Source: Garcia nutans
Lineage: Eukaryota; Streptophyta; Magnoliopsida; Malpighiales; Euphorbiaceae
Direction: 5' to 3'
NCBI GenBank assembly: GCA_947685225.1
Contig: CANTUV010000008.1
Span: forward strand, 32,294,001 to 32,358,000
Length of the DNA: 64,000 nt
A program made the translations under genes and the position numbers. How positions within the stretch are numbered: position 1 is the stretch's first letter; each line of letters begins with the position of its first letter. The notes beneath the pieces are model-generated. The model was not told the origin of the DNA and ran no database searches. It was given only the letters and a program-made list of their open reading frames with translations. Positions 23,093 to 35,090 of the stretch are shown here, one piece after another.

Positions 23093-24088
23093 ATTGAAGC
23101 AGTCATGGATTGGCCAAGACCGAAAACTTTCACTGAAATACGAAGTTTTCTGGGATTAGTAGGTTATTATAGAAGATTTGTCAAAGATTTTTCCAGATTG
23201 GCTGCTCCATTGACAAAGCTTACTCGTAAGGGTGTTAAGTTTGTTTGGGATGATGCTTGTAAGGAGAGTTTTACTACTCTTAAAGAGAGATTGACCACTG
23301 CACCAGTACTTATTTTGCCAGAGGTCACTGAAGGGTATTCTATTTATTGTGATGCATCCGGTGTTGGTTTGGGTTGTGTTCTAATGCAACATGGTAAGGT
23401 GGTTGCCTATGCCTCTAGACAACTGAAAAAGCATGAGGTTAACTACCCTACACATGATTTAGAGATGGCTGCGGTTGTGTTTGCACTTAAGATTTGGAGA
23501 CACTATCTTTATGGTGTCACTTGCGAGATTTTTACCGACCATAAAAATCTCAAGTATGTGTATGCTCAGAAGGATCTAAACTTGAGACAGAGGAGATGGG
23601 TGGAGTTTCTTGAAGACTATGATTACAACATTCAATATCATCCTGGTAAGGCAAATGTTGTGGCAGATGCTTTAAGTCGTAAGTCTGTGGGAAGTCTATC
23701 GCACATATCGGTAGCTAGAAGACCCTTGATTTGGGAGGTACATCAATTGCTTGGTGATGGGTTGACTCTTCACATGTCTAAAAAGGAGATTGTTGGAAAT
23801 AGAGGAGTAATTCTAGCTAATTTAACAGTCAAACCTAACTTTTTAGATGAGATTGTCTCAGCACAGAGTAAAGATGAGGAATTGGAAGCGATCCGTAAAA
23901 AAGTCTTAACAGGCGAATCCAGAGGTTTCTTGATAGATGAAAAGGGAGTTTTACTTTTTGGTTCGCGAATGTGTGTTCCTACAATAGATAATTTGAAGAC
24001 TCAAATTTTGAAAGAAGCTCACTCTTCCAAATACACCATACATCCTGGTTCTACTAAGATGTATCGAGATTTAAAGCAGATGTACTAG
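23093..24088 (+). pseudogene. Element D RNase H and integrase zinc finger
   Basis: This frame continues the reverse transcriptase of 19315-20603 across solo LTR E. After the FLGLVGYYRRFVKDFS connection it has RNase H residues D83 (YCDAS), E120 (HDLEM), D145 (TDHKNL) and D188 (ADALSRK), numbered from the M at 23105. The HxxxxxxH half of the integrase zinc finger follows near the end. A TAG at 24086-24088 interrupts QMYxWNG where relatives have tryptophan (TGG to TAG). Confidence 0.92.
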
Positions 24089-25087
24089 TGGAATGGGATG
24101 AAGAATGATGTTGCAGAGTTTGTGTCTCAATGCTTACCTTGTCAACAGGTTAAATATGAACATCACAAAACAACAGGTTTGCTCAGAGAATTGCCACTAC
24201 CTGAATGGAAATGGGAAAGACTCACCATGGATTTTGTTGTTGGGTTGCCTAAAACTCATGGTGGCTATGATTCAATTTGGGTGATAGTTGATAGATTGAC
24301 TAAGTCAGCAAACTTTCTTCCTATTAATACTAAGTATACAGGGTCTCAGTATTCGAAGTTGTATATTAACCGGATTGTGAGCTTACATGGAGTACTAGTC
24401 TCTATTGTGTCTGACAGGGGTGCCCAGTTCACTTCTATATTTTGGCAGAAGCTTCAGAAAGGATTAAGCACTGATCTCAATTACAGCACAGCTTTCCATC
24501 CACAAATAGATGGTCAGTCAGAAAGAACCATTCAGACTTTAGAAGACATGTTGGGGTTGTGTGTTTTGGATTTCAAAGGTAGTTGGGCAGATCATCTTCC
24601 ATCGATAGAGTTCGCCTACAATAATAGTTATCAAGCTAGCATTGGCATGGCTCCTTTTGAAGCATTGTATGGTAGAAGGTGCAGAACTCAATTGTACTGG
24701 GAGGAGATCGGTGAGCGCCGAATTGAGGGTCCTGAACTTTTACAGTATAATGCTCAGGTTGTGCCAGTCATCCAGGATCGGATTCGGACTGCTTTTAGTA
24801 GACAAAAGAGTTATGCTGATCTTAAAAGGAGGCATTTAGAGTTTGTTGTTGGTGATAAAGTATTCTTGAAAGTGTCACCTTTTAAAGGAATTATGAGGTT
24901 TGGCAAGAAGGGTAAACTAGCTCCGAGGTACATTGGTCCGTATGAGATCATTAAAAGGATTGGTGATGTGGCTTATAAGTTAAATCTACCACCTGAATTG
25001 GCAGCTGTTCATCCAACATTTCATGTATCTATGCTTCGGCGGTATGTTGCGAATTTAGAATGGTGGAATACATACATTTTGGCATAA
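24089..25087 (+). pseudogene. Element D integrase core and GPY/F module
   Basis: The frame continues directly after the TAG. It has the second half of the zinc finger (CLPC), the catalytic D45, D106 and E142 (35-residue spacing), GQSER, the GDKVFLKVSP segment, the GPYE motif and FHVSMLRRYV. The usual chromodomain tail is missing: the sequence after VANLEW is not recognisable and the frame stops at 25085-25087. The element is a chromovirus by its close match to B, but its own chromodomain has been lost or scrambled. Confidence 0.9.
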
Positions 25088-25635
25088 CATCATATTCATA
25101 CATAACATTATATTCATACATAACATTATACATAACATTGCATCTTGTATGCATTGTGAATGAATAATATGTGTTTTGTTTGATTGCAATTGCGATAGTT
25201 TTGCTGATTTTGTTTGATTGAAATTGTGATAGTTTTGCTGATTGAGGGGATGGCATTGGATTAATTAATAGACATTCTTAAATAGTTTCAAATTATGGAT
25301 AGAATGACATTGGACAGATTGGTAAACGTTTTATGATATTGGTATTGGTTAGATTGATTTTTGGGTAAGTTACTTAAGTATTAAAATTTTGTTATGATAT
25401 ATGTTAGAATTTGAAATATTTTAAATTGTCTCATAATGAATATTAGCAGGATCAAAATTGGAATAGTCATTAGTGCTTAGTATCGTGCAGTTATGGCCTG
25501 ATCAACCATAACAACACGTATTAAGTGAGCTATGCTTTTTCGGATTTGTGTGTAACCAAGATAATAAGAGTGTTTTGATAATAAATCGGTAATTGGGTAA
25601 ATTTCGAGGGCGAAATTTGTTTAAGGGGGTTAGAT
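25088..25635 (+). other. Element D 3' untranslated segment with hairpin and polypurine tract
   Basis: No coding sequence is visible. It begins with short CATAACATTATATTCATA-type direct repeats (25081-25140). Near the end an 8-bp stem AAATTTCG/CGAAATTT with loop AGGG (25599-25618) precedes the purine run AAGGGGGTTAGA and the LTR start at 25636. Confidence 0.8.
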
Positions 25636-26273
25636 TGTGAAACCTTTGGTTTTTTTAAAATAAATTAGAGGATAGGGGTAAAATGGTAATTTTACACCCT
25701 TTCCATATTCAGGCGTATTTAAAGTCATTTGGTATTTATTGTTATATTGGTGATGGCGAGACGATTGTTTTAAGTATAACTTTGTGTTTTTAGCTCCAAG
25801 GGAATTTTGGTTTTTTTGGCGTTCGAAAAATTTTTGGAATTCGTTTTGGTGTTTTATACATCATTTTAGCGACCGCGATGTCGTTACGGTTATTTTAAGT
25901 ATAATGTTACTCGAGTTTCATTTCGGGTATTTTTTGAGAAATTAATAAATAATAAATATCTTAAATTAAATAAATTAATTTATTAATAAATTAATTATAA
26001 TAATTCTGAAAAATAATTAAATTTGGGGCTAGTTGTTAACCTTACTAAGTTAGTTAGGTTGTTTCTGAGTTTTAAAAAGTTTTAGGGCACATTGTAATAG
26101 AATAAATTAAATTAGGGATTTATTGGTAATTTGCCAACCCAAATTAGTATAAATAGGGGTATTACGGCAGTGAATTCAGTGTTTAAGATTTTTGTGCTGT
26201 CAGAGAGAGAAAAGAGGGACTAGATTGAAACTTTTTTCGTCTGCCAGCAGAGGCCTGTCGTCCGCGTGCTGGG
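25636..26273 (+). mobile_element. Element D 3' LTR, first part (split by element J)
   Basis: The LTR begins TGTGAAACC directly after the polypurine tract and is cut at 26273 by element J. CTGGG at 26269-26273 is the left copy of the J target duplication. The LTR resumes at 49532. Confidence 0.85.
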
Positions 26274-28465
26274 TGTTGCGCTCGAATTAAGTAATACTAC
26301 AAAGCGTCACTCGCAAGTATACGAGGTAGCTGTAGCAAAGGTGATCACCCCAAGGTCATTTCCCCAAGAAGGTATGGTTCGTAATAGCTTGACTGACAAG
26401 TTATTTAAATGCACGAGAGTTTGTTGTGTTTGAGATGGTCCGAGAATAATTAAACCGAAAATTAACATGCGTAGGGATTGAAGTGTGTGATGGGTGTACA
26501 AGATCGAATCGATTCTTGGGAAGGTGCCTAGGGTCATTGGTCCACTCAATCAAAGCTCAATTCTCATTGTCCATTAACATAACCTTGTAAATTAATTTGT
26601 TCCTTAAGATTAATTAGTCAATTACCCATCCATTAGTTCTCACATTCATGAATTAGCAATGAACAATTCTTTTACATTACCAAATTAATAAACCCTAGAA
26701 CTTATATTTCTAATTCATTCATAGGGTGGTCGATTATATAGTTTCGATATCAGATTTCACCTCTCGGTCCGTCATCCAATATTCAAAGATTAATAGGTAG
26801 CTAATCTATCAACCTAGCATTTAATGCAATACAATCAACCAATCAACAAGGAACATCAATGTAAATATCAAATCAAGACATTCAACCAAATATACTACAA
26901 GCCCTAGGCATGGGTATTTAGCTCAACATCATCAATTTAAAACATTCATTCAACTCAATAGAAAACAAATACAAATTGTTCATTGCAATATCAATCTCTT
27001 AATACAACAACAACAATAGAAATGAATTAAAAGAGAGAATAGAAAAACCCCTTGTGAAGATGCCAAGAGTAGGATTGCTAGTCTTCCTCCTAGCTCCACT
27101 TGATGTATGATGAAGAACTCAAGTCCTCTTCAATGGTTGATTCCCATTTGCAATATGGAATGGAGCTTTCTCAAGTCACCAAACCTTTGGATGGAGCTTT
27201 CTCAAGTCACCAACCCTTCAATTGATTGTGCCTTTGGAAGATGGAATGGAGCTTTCTCAAGTCGCCAATCCCTTCAATGAAGCTTCTTCAACCTTCAAGA
27301 GCTTGTTAACCCAAATTATCCCAAAGAACCTCAAAGATCTTATCAATGGAAGATGGAGAAGGTGGAGAGAATGGAAATGGAGGTTGGAGGTGAAGGGACA
27401 AGGGAGAGTGTCACTCTCTCCCTCTCCCACGTTTTTGCAGAAATTGTTGAAGAACAACCAAGAACTCCCCCAATTTCCTCTTCCTCTCCTTTAATTCATT
27501 CAAAAATCAACACCCATGCCTTCCAACTCACACCATTTCACTTTGTTCCCCACTTTTTATTTGTTTAATATTTCTTTTGGCAAGCACAAGGCATTGTCTC
27601 CCACTTGTTCCCCACTTCGTACAAAAGAAATCAGATTTTTCAGGTGTGACACAGCTAAGCCAAGAGTAGCTTGGCCGTGTCTCTTGAATTTTTTTCTTCT
27701 TTCCATGAGGTGACACGGCTAAGCCAAGAGTGGCTTGGCCGTGTCTCTTGATTTTTCATGGGACACGGCTAAGCTTCTGGCCGTGTCCCTCACTGGATCT
27801 CTTTCTGTTTCTTTCTTTTCTTTGTTTTCTTTTGGTCTCCAGGAGGTGACACGGCCAAGCCAAGAGTGGCTTGGCCGTGTCTCTTATTTTTTCTTCCTTG
27901 GGACACGGCCAAGCTTCTGGCCATGTCCCTCATGGCTTGTTTGATTTTTGTGAGACACGGCCAAGGACACGGCCGTGTCATGTGACATGGCCAGTGGCTT
28001 GGCCGTGTCCCTTGTCTCTGCTTCTTTTCTTTCGTTCTTTGCTTGCTCTCTTTTCTTTGGCATGAATTGAGACACGGCCAAGCTTGCTGGCCGTGTCATG
28101 TGACACGGCCAGAGGCTTGGCCGTGTCACTTAGTGTGTCCACTTCTGTTGCTCATTTTCCTTCTTTTCCTTCTCTTCTTTGGCTTGCTCTTTGATTTGCT
28201 CTTTGAATGAGACACAGCCAGTGGCTTGGCCATGTCTCTGAGTGTGTCTGCTTCTGCCTTGAATTTCTTTTGAGGGACATGGCCATGTCTTGCTTGGCCT
28301 GGCGATGTCTTGCTTGGTTCATGCTTTTCTTGCCCTGTTTTGATTTTCCAAGGGTGTTTTTGCACCTAAACCTAAAAACAACACTTTAAACAAACTTAAA
28401 ACAAAAATCAATCAAAACATTAACTAAAAATCACACTAAAAACTAGTACAAATATGATCTAAACA
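26274..28465 (-). mobile_element. Element J 3' LTR
   Basis: It contains three copies of a GGAGCTTTCTCAAGTC motif (27160-27265) and a dense array of GACACGGCC/GGCCGTGTC hairpins (27640-28330). No gene is present; short open frames in the array are read-through of the repeats. Confidence 0.9.
27640..28330 (-). repeat. Array of about nine GACACGGCC...GGCCGTGTC inverted-repeat units (J LTR)
   Basis: Each unit has the form GACACGGCCAAGC, a short loop, then GCTTGGCCGTGTC. Units begin near 27648, 27711, 27760, 27847, 27900, 27951, 28068, 28208 and 28274. Many could fold into hairpins with 12 or more paired bases. Spacers are T-rich. The same array is in the 5' LTR at about 48735-49370, with one unit missing and several substitutions. 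Confidence 0.85.
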
Positions 28466-29761
28466 ACTACCCCACACTTAACTCCTTGCTTGTCCCCATG
28501 CAAGGCTAAAATCAAAACACACTAACAAGATAAATTTTGTTAAGTTCAAGAGTTATAAAGATTGTTTCAAGACTTCCTTATCCTTAAATCCGCAATCAAT
28601 ATCGAATCAAACAAAATCGACACCAATGCAATTATGTGGTTTTCCATGCATAACCTATGTTGTCACTCCCTCACCAACTCTTATAAGTGTTTGATCATGG
28701 TGGTGTTCACACTCATAACAATCAATGAAAGATTATTGACATAGGCTTGCTTATCAATCAAATCTCCACCACAAAATAACAATCAAGCATCAATCAAAAG
28801 GTCTTTATTCGGGTTGTAATGGGGCTAAGGTAAAGGCATGATATTTAGGAAATGTGAGCTTAATCATTAAGTTCAAGAGAACTTCAAGAATGAAGTAACC
28901 ATTCATATACATATGCCCCAACAATTCCAAAACACCTTCCTCTCATCTACCCTTTGACATTAAAGAGATTTTCAAGGGAACTCACTTATTAAATCTTGTA
29001 ATGATACATTCCAACCATTTCAACAAGAATAACAATTATTCTTATTATTATATTATATATATATTTTTATTATTTTGCTTTGCAATCTTAAACTTACTAA
29101 ATTTAACCCCACACTTAATTCAACACAACACTCGGTCATAAACGCTCTTAAAATGCTCTTGACCTAATGAAAGGATAAGAGTTAAACAACAAGGTTCAAG
29201 CTAATGGTGTTGTGAAAAAGAAAGAAAAGGAAAAATAAAATAGGCTCAAAATTGGCTAACTAAGGTTAAAGATAGGGTTGGTCTTTTTAAGCTAAAATGG
29301 GTTCACCTAATTTCCTTAATCTTCTTGATGCCTAATTGAAAATTTTTATGTAATCTTAAAATGTATGGCAAAGCAAGTTCTAGCAAATCATCAATCAAAG
29401 ATGTTCACCCACAACAATAATGATAAGTTGATGGCTCGATTTCTCACTAGGTTAAAGGTAATGCAAGGAAAAACCAACAAAATTGACAATAAGCACCAAT
29501 TCTACTCCATTCTCAACTTCATGCTTCAAAAATTCAAAGGTCATCTATCAATAATTTTATAACAATTGAACTTTCAAAAATTCATTTATTCAACGAAAAA
29601 CATTCAAAAACATTAACTAAAACTTAAACAAAAACAAGTTAAAAGTAAAAACACAAAAACAACAAAATGCAATTAAAAGTAAAAACATAAAACACAAAAT
29701 GCACCCCACACTTAAAGATGCACATTGTCCTCAATGTGAGCATGCATACTACAAGGAGGGT
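28466..29761 (-). other. Element J 3' non-coding region and polypurine tract
   Basis: No coding sequence is visible over about 1.3 kb. On the minus strand it starts with a segment reading GAGGACAATGTGCATC followed by TTTAAGTGTGGGGTGC, a conserved Athila feature, and ends with TTAAGTGTGGGGTAGT abutting the LTR. An AT dinucleotide stretch lies at about 29050-29070. Confidence 0.7.
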
Positions 29762-30860
29762 TTAGATGAAACCTGATTTCCATTGTTCCCATATACGATG
29801 TGTAGGGCTCCTTCCACCCATAATGCAATTGGAGCCCATGACTGAGAGGATGAACAACATGTAACTTTGAAATGTACCCGGTGTACGGCAACCCATAAAT
29901 AGAATTCCTTGAAGAGAACATGTCTCAAAGGGACATGTGAATGTTGCCTCGGGGTGATCCTCCCTTGCTATAGGAACGTTGTAAAATCCTATTTCATTGT
30001 GCAGCATGGTTCTATCATTTGTATGCTCTTTTTCACCACCAAGAGTAGAGGAGATGATTTTTGGGAACTCTTTAAGTTCAACCAAGTTTGGTTGAATCAC
30101 TTCTTCATTCACTTTAACAATGTCAAGTCCCCTCTCAACAACCTCAAAATCTAAAACTAGCTTACACTCCTCAAGTTCTAAAATGCGCATTTCATGTTCT
30201 TCTTCTAAAGGCATACCCATCTTAAGCTTATTTCCACTTTCTCCTTGGGAGTGCATAATATAGATGTTAGAAAGTTGTTTACCTTGCTCCTCTTCTTTTA
30301 GCCAACTTGGGAATGGAATTGGTGGCAAAGGATTCAGAGGTTCATTCGAATGTGATGAAGTGGATGAGTCCAAATTCTCCTCCTCCTTTGATGGAATTAA
30401 CTCCTCTATGTTTGGTTGTATTTCCTCGCCATCTTCTTCTTGATTAGTTCCTGCATCAAAGGAATCACAAAAACTATTATATATTACCTGTTTACTCCTT
30501 AAATTTGTGATTACCTTAATTTGCTCTAATTGGCTAGGAAATTCCTCTTCTTGGTGTGCTTGGAGTTGATGTGCCAGTTGATCAACTTGCATTTCCATCC
30601 TCTTTAATGATTCCTCCAAAGAATCAAACCTCTCGTTGCTCCCTTCCTAATTTTGTGTGCTAATTTGAAGGTAAGCATTCAAATCATCTTCCACTGTGGA
30701 TTTCTCGAATTGATCATGATTTGGTGAGCTAATTTGAATGAAGGTATTCAAACTATCTTCCAAAGTGGGTTCCTTAAGTTTATCTTGATTTTGTGCACTA
30801 GTTTGAATGAAGGCATTCAAACTATCTTCCAAGGTGGGTTTCTTAAGGTGATCTTGATTT
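29762..30860 (-). pseudogene. Element J gag C-terminal region fused to a reverse-transcriptase scrap
   Basis: On the minus strand the region starts with three 69-bp repeats (KxPTLEDSLNAFIQTS-type, 23 residues each). It continues with a gag tail motif (MEMQVDQLAHQLQ, then FPSQ) and an acidic linker with PLPPIPFPSW. Near the end, HPEATFTCPF and PGTFQ resemble the ATFTCPFGT...PATFQ block of Athila reverse transcriptases, suggesting that most of pol was deleted. One stop separates the repeat part from the rest. The last residues (HIEDNVHL) match the usual Athila 3' motif. The fusion reading is an inference; it may instead be a drifted linker. Confidence 0.6.
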
Positions 30861-31343
30861 TGTAACACCCCATCTTAGCCTACGTCTATAGACCAAGATG
30901 GACTGTTATCTCATGGTGGTTGTGTCTTCATATTTTACTTAGCCAATTTTAAGTGCAGATTTTACAGAAATTTTGCCAGAGTTTCCCCTATAATTGGTGG
31001 TCCCAAGTGTCGCCAAAACTGATTTTTCTTATTTTTGAAAAACATTTTGTTTCACAATTCAACTCAAGTACACTCCCAATAATCCACCCTTATAACCTCA
31101 ACTACAATCCTGCAAGAAAAGTTCACACTTCTATATCCACAATCCAATTCAATTCAAAACCATACAGTTATTATACATTACTAGATTTACATGCTACATC
31201 AAGTTATCTCTTTGTATTGCTCAAATAAGTACATGCCAGTTTCTAACACCAAAATACAAAATAAAGAGCACCACCTAAGTTTGTTGATGACCGATGGATC
31301 GCAGGACTCTTCTGCTCGCTACTGGCTCCTTGCTAATAACCTA

Positions 31344-31382
31344 CGAGTTTAGAAGAAACTAAACTCGCTAAGCATTGCTTAG
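31344..31382 (-). other. Twin hairpin in the H LTR
   Basis: A 9-bp perfect stem CGAGTTTAG/CTAAACTCG with loop AAGAAA is followed directly by a 7-bp stem CTAAGCA/TGCTTAG. The other LTR has the same at 43987-44025. The divergent solo LTR (11500-11540) keeps both stems with a different loop. Confidence 0.78.
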
Positions 31383-31651
31383 TGGGTACTTTAACTAATT
31401 ACAAAAAATAAATAATAAAAGAATAATGCACTTTTAAAATTAATGAGTCGTATTGAAAAATAATATCACAGTAAAAACAATTCATACATGTCATATATTC
31501 AGTTATTATCATTTTATCAATTCGCTCCACAAGGTAATTTGGTAGACTAACGTATGGTAAGGAACTAACTGAAACAACTGTATATATATTCTGTGGCTGT
31601 GGCCCTAAAAAAATTGCGGACCAAGCCCTGTGGAATCTGTGGCCGAAGCCC

Positions 31652-31802
31652 TCGGACCGGAGTCCTATATAACTCGGGCGATTGCCCTATATAACTCGGA
31701 CCGAAGTCCTATATAGCTCGGGTCGTCACCCTATATAACTAGGACCGAAGTCCTATATAGCTCGGGTCGTCACCCTATATAACTCGGACCGAAGTCCTAT
31801 AT
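31652..31802 (-). repeat. 44-bp tandem repeat in the H LTR
   Basis: Units starting GGACCGAAGTCCTATATA begin at 31654, 31698, 31742 and 31786, a constant 44-bp period. The half-unit CCCTATATAACTCGG recurs between them. The 5' LTR copy is at about 44295-44446. Confidence 0.88.
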
Positions 31803-33004
31803 TAAAGCAGCACTGCATATAGTATGATATATCATACCCTTGCCGTACTCAGTACTGTCCCAGATACCAAGTGGAGCCAAAATTCTCATACCATATCTTA
31901 ATCGAATATGCATTATACAATTATCGACTTATGGTTCTTATATTATTTCACCATGAAATATCATATTTTATCATTTTAATAACATACTATACTCATTTAT
32001 ATTCATAAGGAATCAATTGGATTACTTTTGAAAAATGACCAAATGAATAATAGCAAAATGACCATATGAATAGTAAATTCTGGTTTTGGACTCAACTCGA
32101 TCCTTATTTTGAAAAATCGTATAAAATAATCCACTTGAGTAAAAATTCTAAAATTTTTACAGAATTTATTTCTACATGTTAAAATCATTCCTTTAAAATT
32201 TCAGATCAAAATGGACACAAAATCTTGGTCAAATAGTTCACCCAACCAGACTGCTCCAGTTGCCCTGCATCCTGGCAGCAGTTTTGAATTTTATAAATTC
32301 CGTAAATTAAATTCAATCAATGTGGTTCCAAATTATTTTTCTCAAATACTAGACTTATTAAAAAACAACATATCCAAAATTCAACTCAATATAATTTTTC
32401 TATATTTAATTAAAAATCGTACAAGTCACAGCAATTTACTAATTGTAAAACAGAAAAATTTTGAAAAAGAAGTTCAATGGTTAAAGTACCAAACCTTGCT
32501 TTTCCTTGCTCTTCTTATCTATTTCACTTCCTTTCCTCTCTAATCTCCTTGATTTCCTATGAATTTAATATGTCACATATGTAAGAACAAACCCTAGATA
32601 TGAACATGATGCTGCCTTATGATTTTCTAACAATCCTTTACTTATTCTTACTAATAATCACCATTTTCATCATTTCCTTTAAGTAGTTTATCATTTTTCA
32701 CCATAATCATCAACTTACTAATTCTTTCCCAACATGAACATAATATCAAATCTTCCTAAACATAGCCTAATACCTAATTCTAAAGAAAGAATAAGACTTA
32801 GGATGGTATCTTACCTTATTTCCTATTGAATTTCACTTGAGAAATGGCTTGGACTTGAAACTTGTCTCCTTGAAAATGGAAGGGAGGGGGAGCACGACTT
32901 AAAGAAGAAGAAAAGTGGTGATGGTGGTGTCTTTTTGATCCTTACTTGGGTTTGGATGACCATAATTAGTTATTTATAATTTAATTTACATTTAATTAAT
33001 TTAT

Positions 33005-33296
33005 TTATTTTCAATGGCCATGATTTGTCCAACACATTTGGATTTAATGGCTAGGATTTGGTTTATTTTCAATGGCCATGATTTGTCCAACACATTTGGA
33101 TTTAATGGCTAGGATTTGATTTATTTTCAATGGGCATGATTTGTCCAACACATTTGGATTTAATGGCTAGGATTTGGTTTATTTTCAATGGCCATGATTT
33201 GTCCAACACATTTGGATTTAATGGCTAGGATTTGGTTTATTTTCAATAGCCATGATTTGTCCAACACATTTGGATTTAATGGCTAGGATTTGGCCA
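33005..33296 (-). repeat. 58-bp tandem repeat, five units, in the H LTR
   Basis: The string TCAATGGCCATGATTTGTCC or a one-base variant recurs at 33011, 33069, 33127, 33185 and 33243, an exact 58-bp period. The 5' LTR copy is at about 45645-45936, also five units. Confidence 0.93.
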
Positions 33297-34021
33297 CTTG
33301 AAAGTGGTTTTTTTTTCTTTTAATATTTTGCCCCCAAAGTTATATTTAATTACAAAATCGCCCCTCCAGTGGAAATGTCCAAAATGTCCTTATCGGAAAA
33401 TCGCCCGTAACTTACAAACCATGCGTTTTCAGGAAAAATTGAAACCCACGGTTATGACCCGATTAATCTCAAGAATATTCTTCCGGGGTCGGATATGGGC
33501 ACTATTAAGAACTTCCGACACTAAATTTTTAAGTTTACATAGTTGCCCCTAACTTTTGAGAAATTTTCACTTAGGTCCTTTTGATATCCCTTCTTGACCT
33601 TGCTGTCTTTCTTTATTAATATCTTTTTACTCACAACTCCAAATTAAGTAATTCTTATTCCTACTGAGACTAGACATCTAGGGCTACATTGTGTCAAAAT
33701 TTTAGGTTGATCCGAGCTATATCTGATTTTTGACGGTCCTTTGAAGTCAAGCCTACTATGCTGTCCTGAGGCAGCTTGCACATTGTCTACTAAATCCATC
33801 ATATCCTATTCTGTACAACTCCAAATTGGGTAATTTAAAGTTATACGTCTATCTAAGACACAAATAAACAATTAAGTCTTCTTTGAGACTCTCTAATTCT
33901 GTCATTAACGTGGATGAAATTCGAGCTCAAGTTATAGGTCATGTTCTAAGTTCCTTTGTTCTAAGCCTAAATCATATCCTCTATGTCTGTTTCTTACCAA
34001 TCTGGAATTCGGGATGTTACA

Positions 34022-34102
34022 ATTCTATCCCCCTTAATTTAAGTTTCGCCCCGAAACTTACTTATTCATGCATGATTCTTACGTGTAATTACACATCATC
34101 AA
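34022..34102 (-). promoter_or_regulatory. Element H internal end: polypurine tract and hairpin
   Basis: On the minus strand, an 8-bp stem AAGTTTCG/CGAAACTT with a 3-nt loop (34041-34059) precedes AATTAAGGGGGATAGAATT and the LTR. Relative to A, B and K, one stem base and its partner have changed together (T-A to G-C pairs), so pairing is preserved. ATCAA at 34098-34102 is the target duplication of K. Confidence 0.82.
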
Positions 34103-34232
34103 TGTAATATCCTAAAGTATACCCTAAAAGTGTTGGGATTACTGTTGTATTTGGATTCAATGTGTGTGTTGAAGAGAAAAGAAGAAGAAAGTCAAAAAGA
34201 AATTGTGTGTGGTGGAGATTTAAATGGTATAA

Positions 34233-34235
<3 letters not shown>

Positions 34236-34278
<43 letters not shown>
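34236..34278 (+). repeat. TTA trinucleotide microsatellite in the K 5' LTR
   Basis: It is about 14 TTA units followed by a short TA run. The 3' LTR counterpart at 40596-40641 is about one unit longer and has a longer TA run, so the array has changed length since insertion. Confidence 0.92.
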
Positions 34279-34286
<8 letters not shown>

Positions 34287-34736
34287 GATAAGAACGAAGG
34301 AAGGATGGAGAACCTTCCTTCTTCCTCTTCTTCTGTTTCTTCTTCGTGGACAAGAGAGCACGAGAGAGAGAGAGAGCACGAGAGAGAGAGAGAGAGATTG
34401 ATCTTCATCAAATTTCTTAAGGATTTTAAGAGTATTGAAGATGGAGATGAAGATTTGGCAAGCTATATAGGTAAGTACACATTTCTTGAATGAATTTTAT
34501 TGATTATACATATATATAAGTATATACCTTCTTGTGTGGTTTTCTTTTGGATTGAGGTTATGTTGGGTATGATTGGTGTGTAAAATGATGATAACAAGAG
34601 ATTTAAGTATGTAAATGTGTGGAATTGATATCTAAGTGATGATGAGTTGAGAAAATTGTGAGGAAAATGATGAAATGTTGAATTAGAGTTTGGTTTAGAT
34701 GAATTTCGAAGTGTTTGGTCTATGAATTATTGAAGG

Positions 34737-35090
34737 ACACGGCCAAGTTATGGGAGACACGGCCAAGTTAGGGCAAATTTGGCCGTGTTGGATGAGTTTT
34801 GGAGAGACACGGCCACTGGCTTGGCCGTGTCCCTTGCCTGTGTTTGTTACTGTCTAATTTATGTTGAGAGACACGGCCGTGTCCCTTGCCTGTGTCTGGT
34901 ACTGGATTGTTGTGTTGAGAGACACGGCCACTGGCTTGGCCGTGTCCATTGCCCGTGTTTGCTACTGCTTGTATTGGTGTTGAGTGACACGACCACAAGC
35001 TTGGCCGTGTCCCTTGGGCGTGTTGGCTACTGGATGTTTATATTGGGAGACACGGCCACAAGCTTGGCCGTGTCCCTTGAGGGTGTTTGC
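34737..35090 (+). repeat. GACACGGCC tandem array in the K LTR
   Basis: About six units with a period near 60-66 bp have the form GAGACACGGCCAC, a 4-5 base loop, GCTTGGCCGTGTCCCTTG and a spacer resembling GCCTGTGTTTGCTACTG. The 3' LTR copy is at about 41103-41458. One unit (34869) is a direct ACACGGCCGTGT palindrome. Confidence 0.88.

Larger units (their letters stand above)
30861..34021 (-). mobile_element. Element H 3' LTR
   Basis: It runs from TGTAACACCCCATC to GGGATGTTACA. It contains a twin hairpin (31344-31382), a 44-bp tandem repeat (31652-31802) and a 58-bp tandem repeat (about 33005-33296). Open frames in it (for example near 32211-32543) show no similarity that I can recognise and lie wholly in LTR sequence, so I do not call genes. 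Confidence 0.92.

Noticed and set aside
27222..27568. Frame of about 90 residues in the J LTR (also 48313-48660)
   Set aside because: It lies wholly in LTR sequence, overlaps a minus-strand frame of similar length and changes its C-terminus between the two LTRs by a single-base indel.
31652..31802. Regular repeats that might suggest a CRISPR array
   Set aside because: The 44-bp and 58-bp units are directly adjacent tandem repeats without unique spacers, inside a plant LTR.
32211..33552. Frames of 84-110 residues in the H LTR (repeated at 44854-46192)
   Set aside because: They are duplicated only because they lie in both LTRs; no recognisable domain and no coding-like composition.
34162..34411. 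Frames rich in tyrosine or asparagine runs (also 40522-40862)
   Set aside because: These are translations of the TTA microsatellite and adjacent GA runs in the K LTRs.
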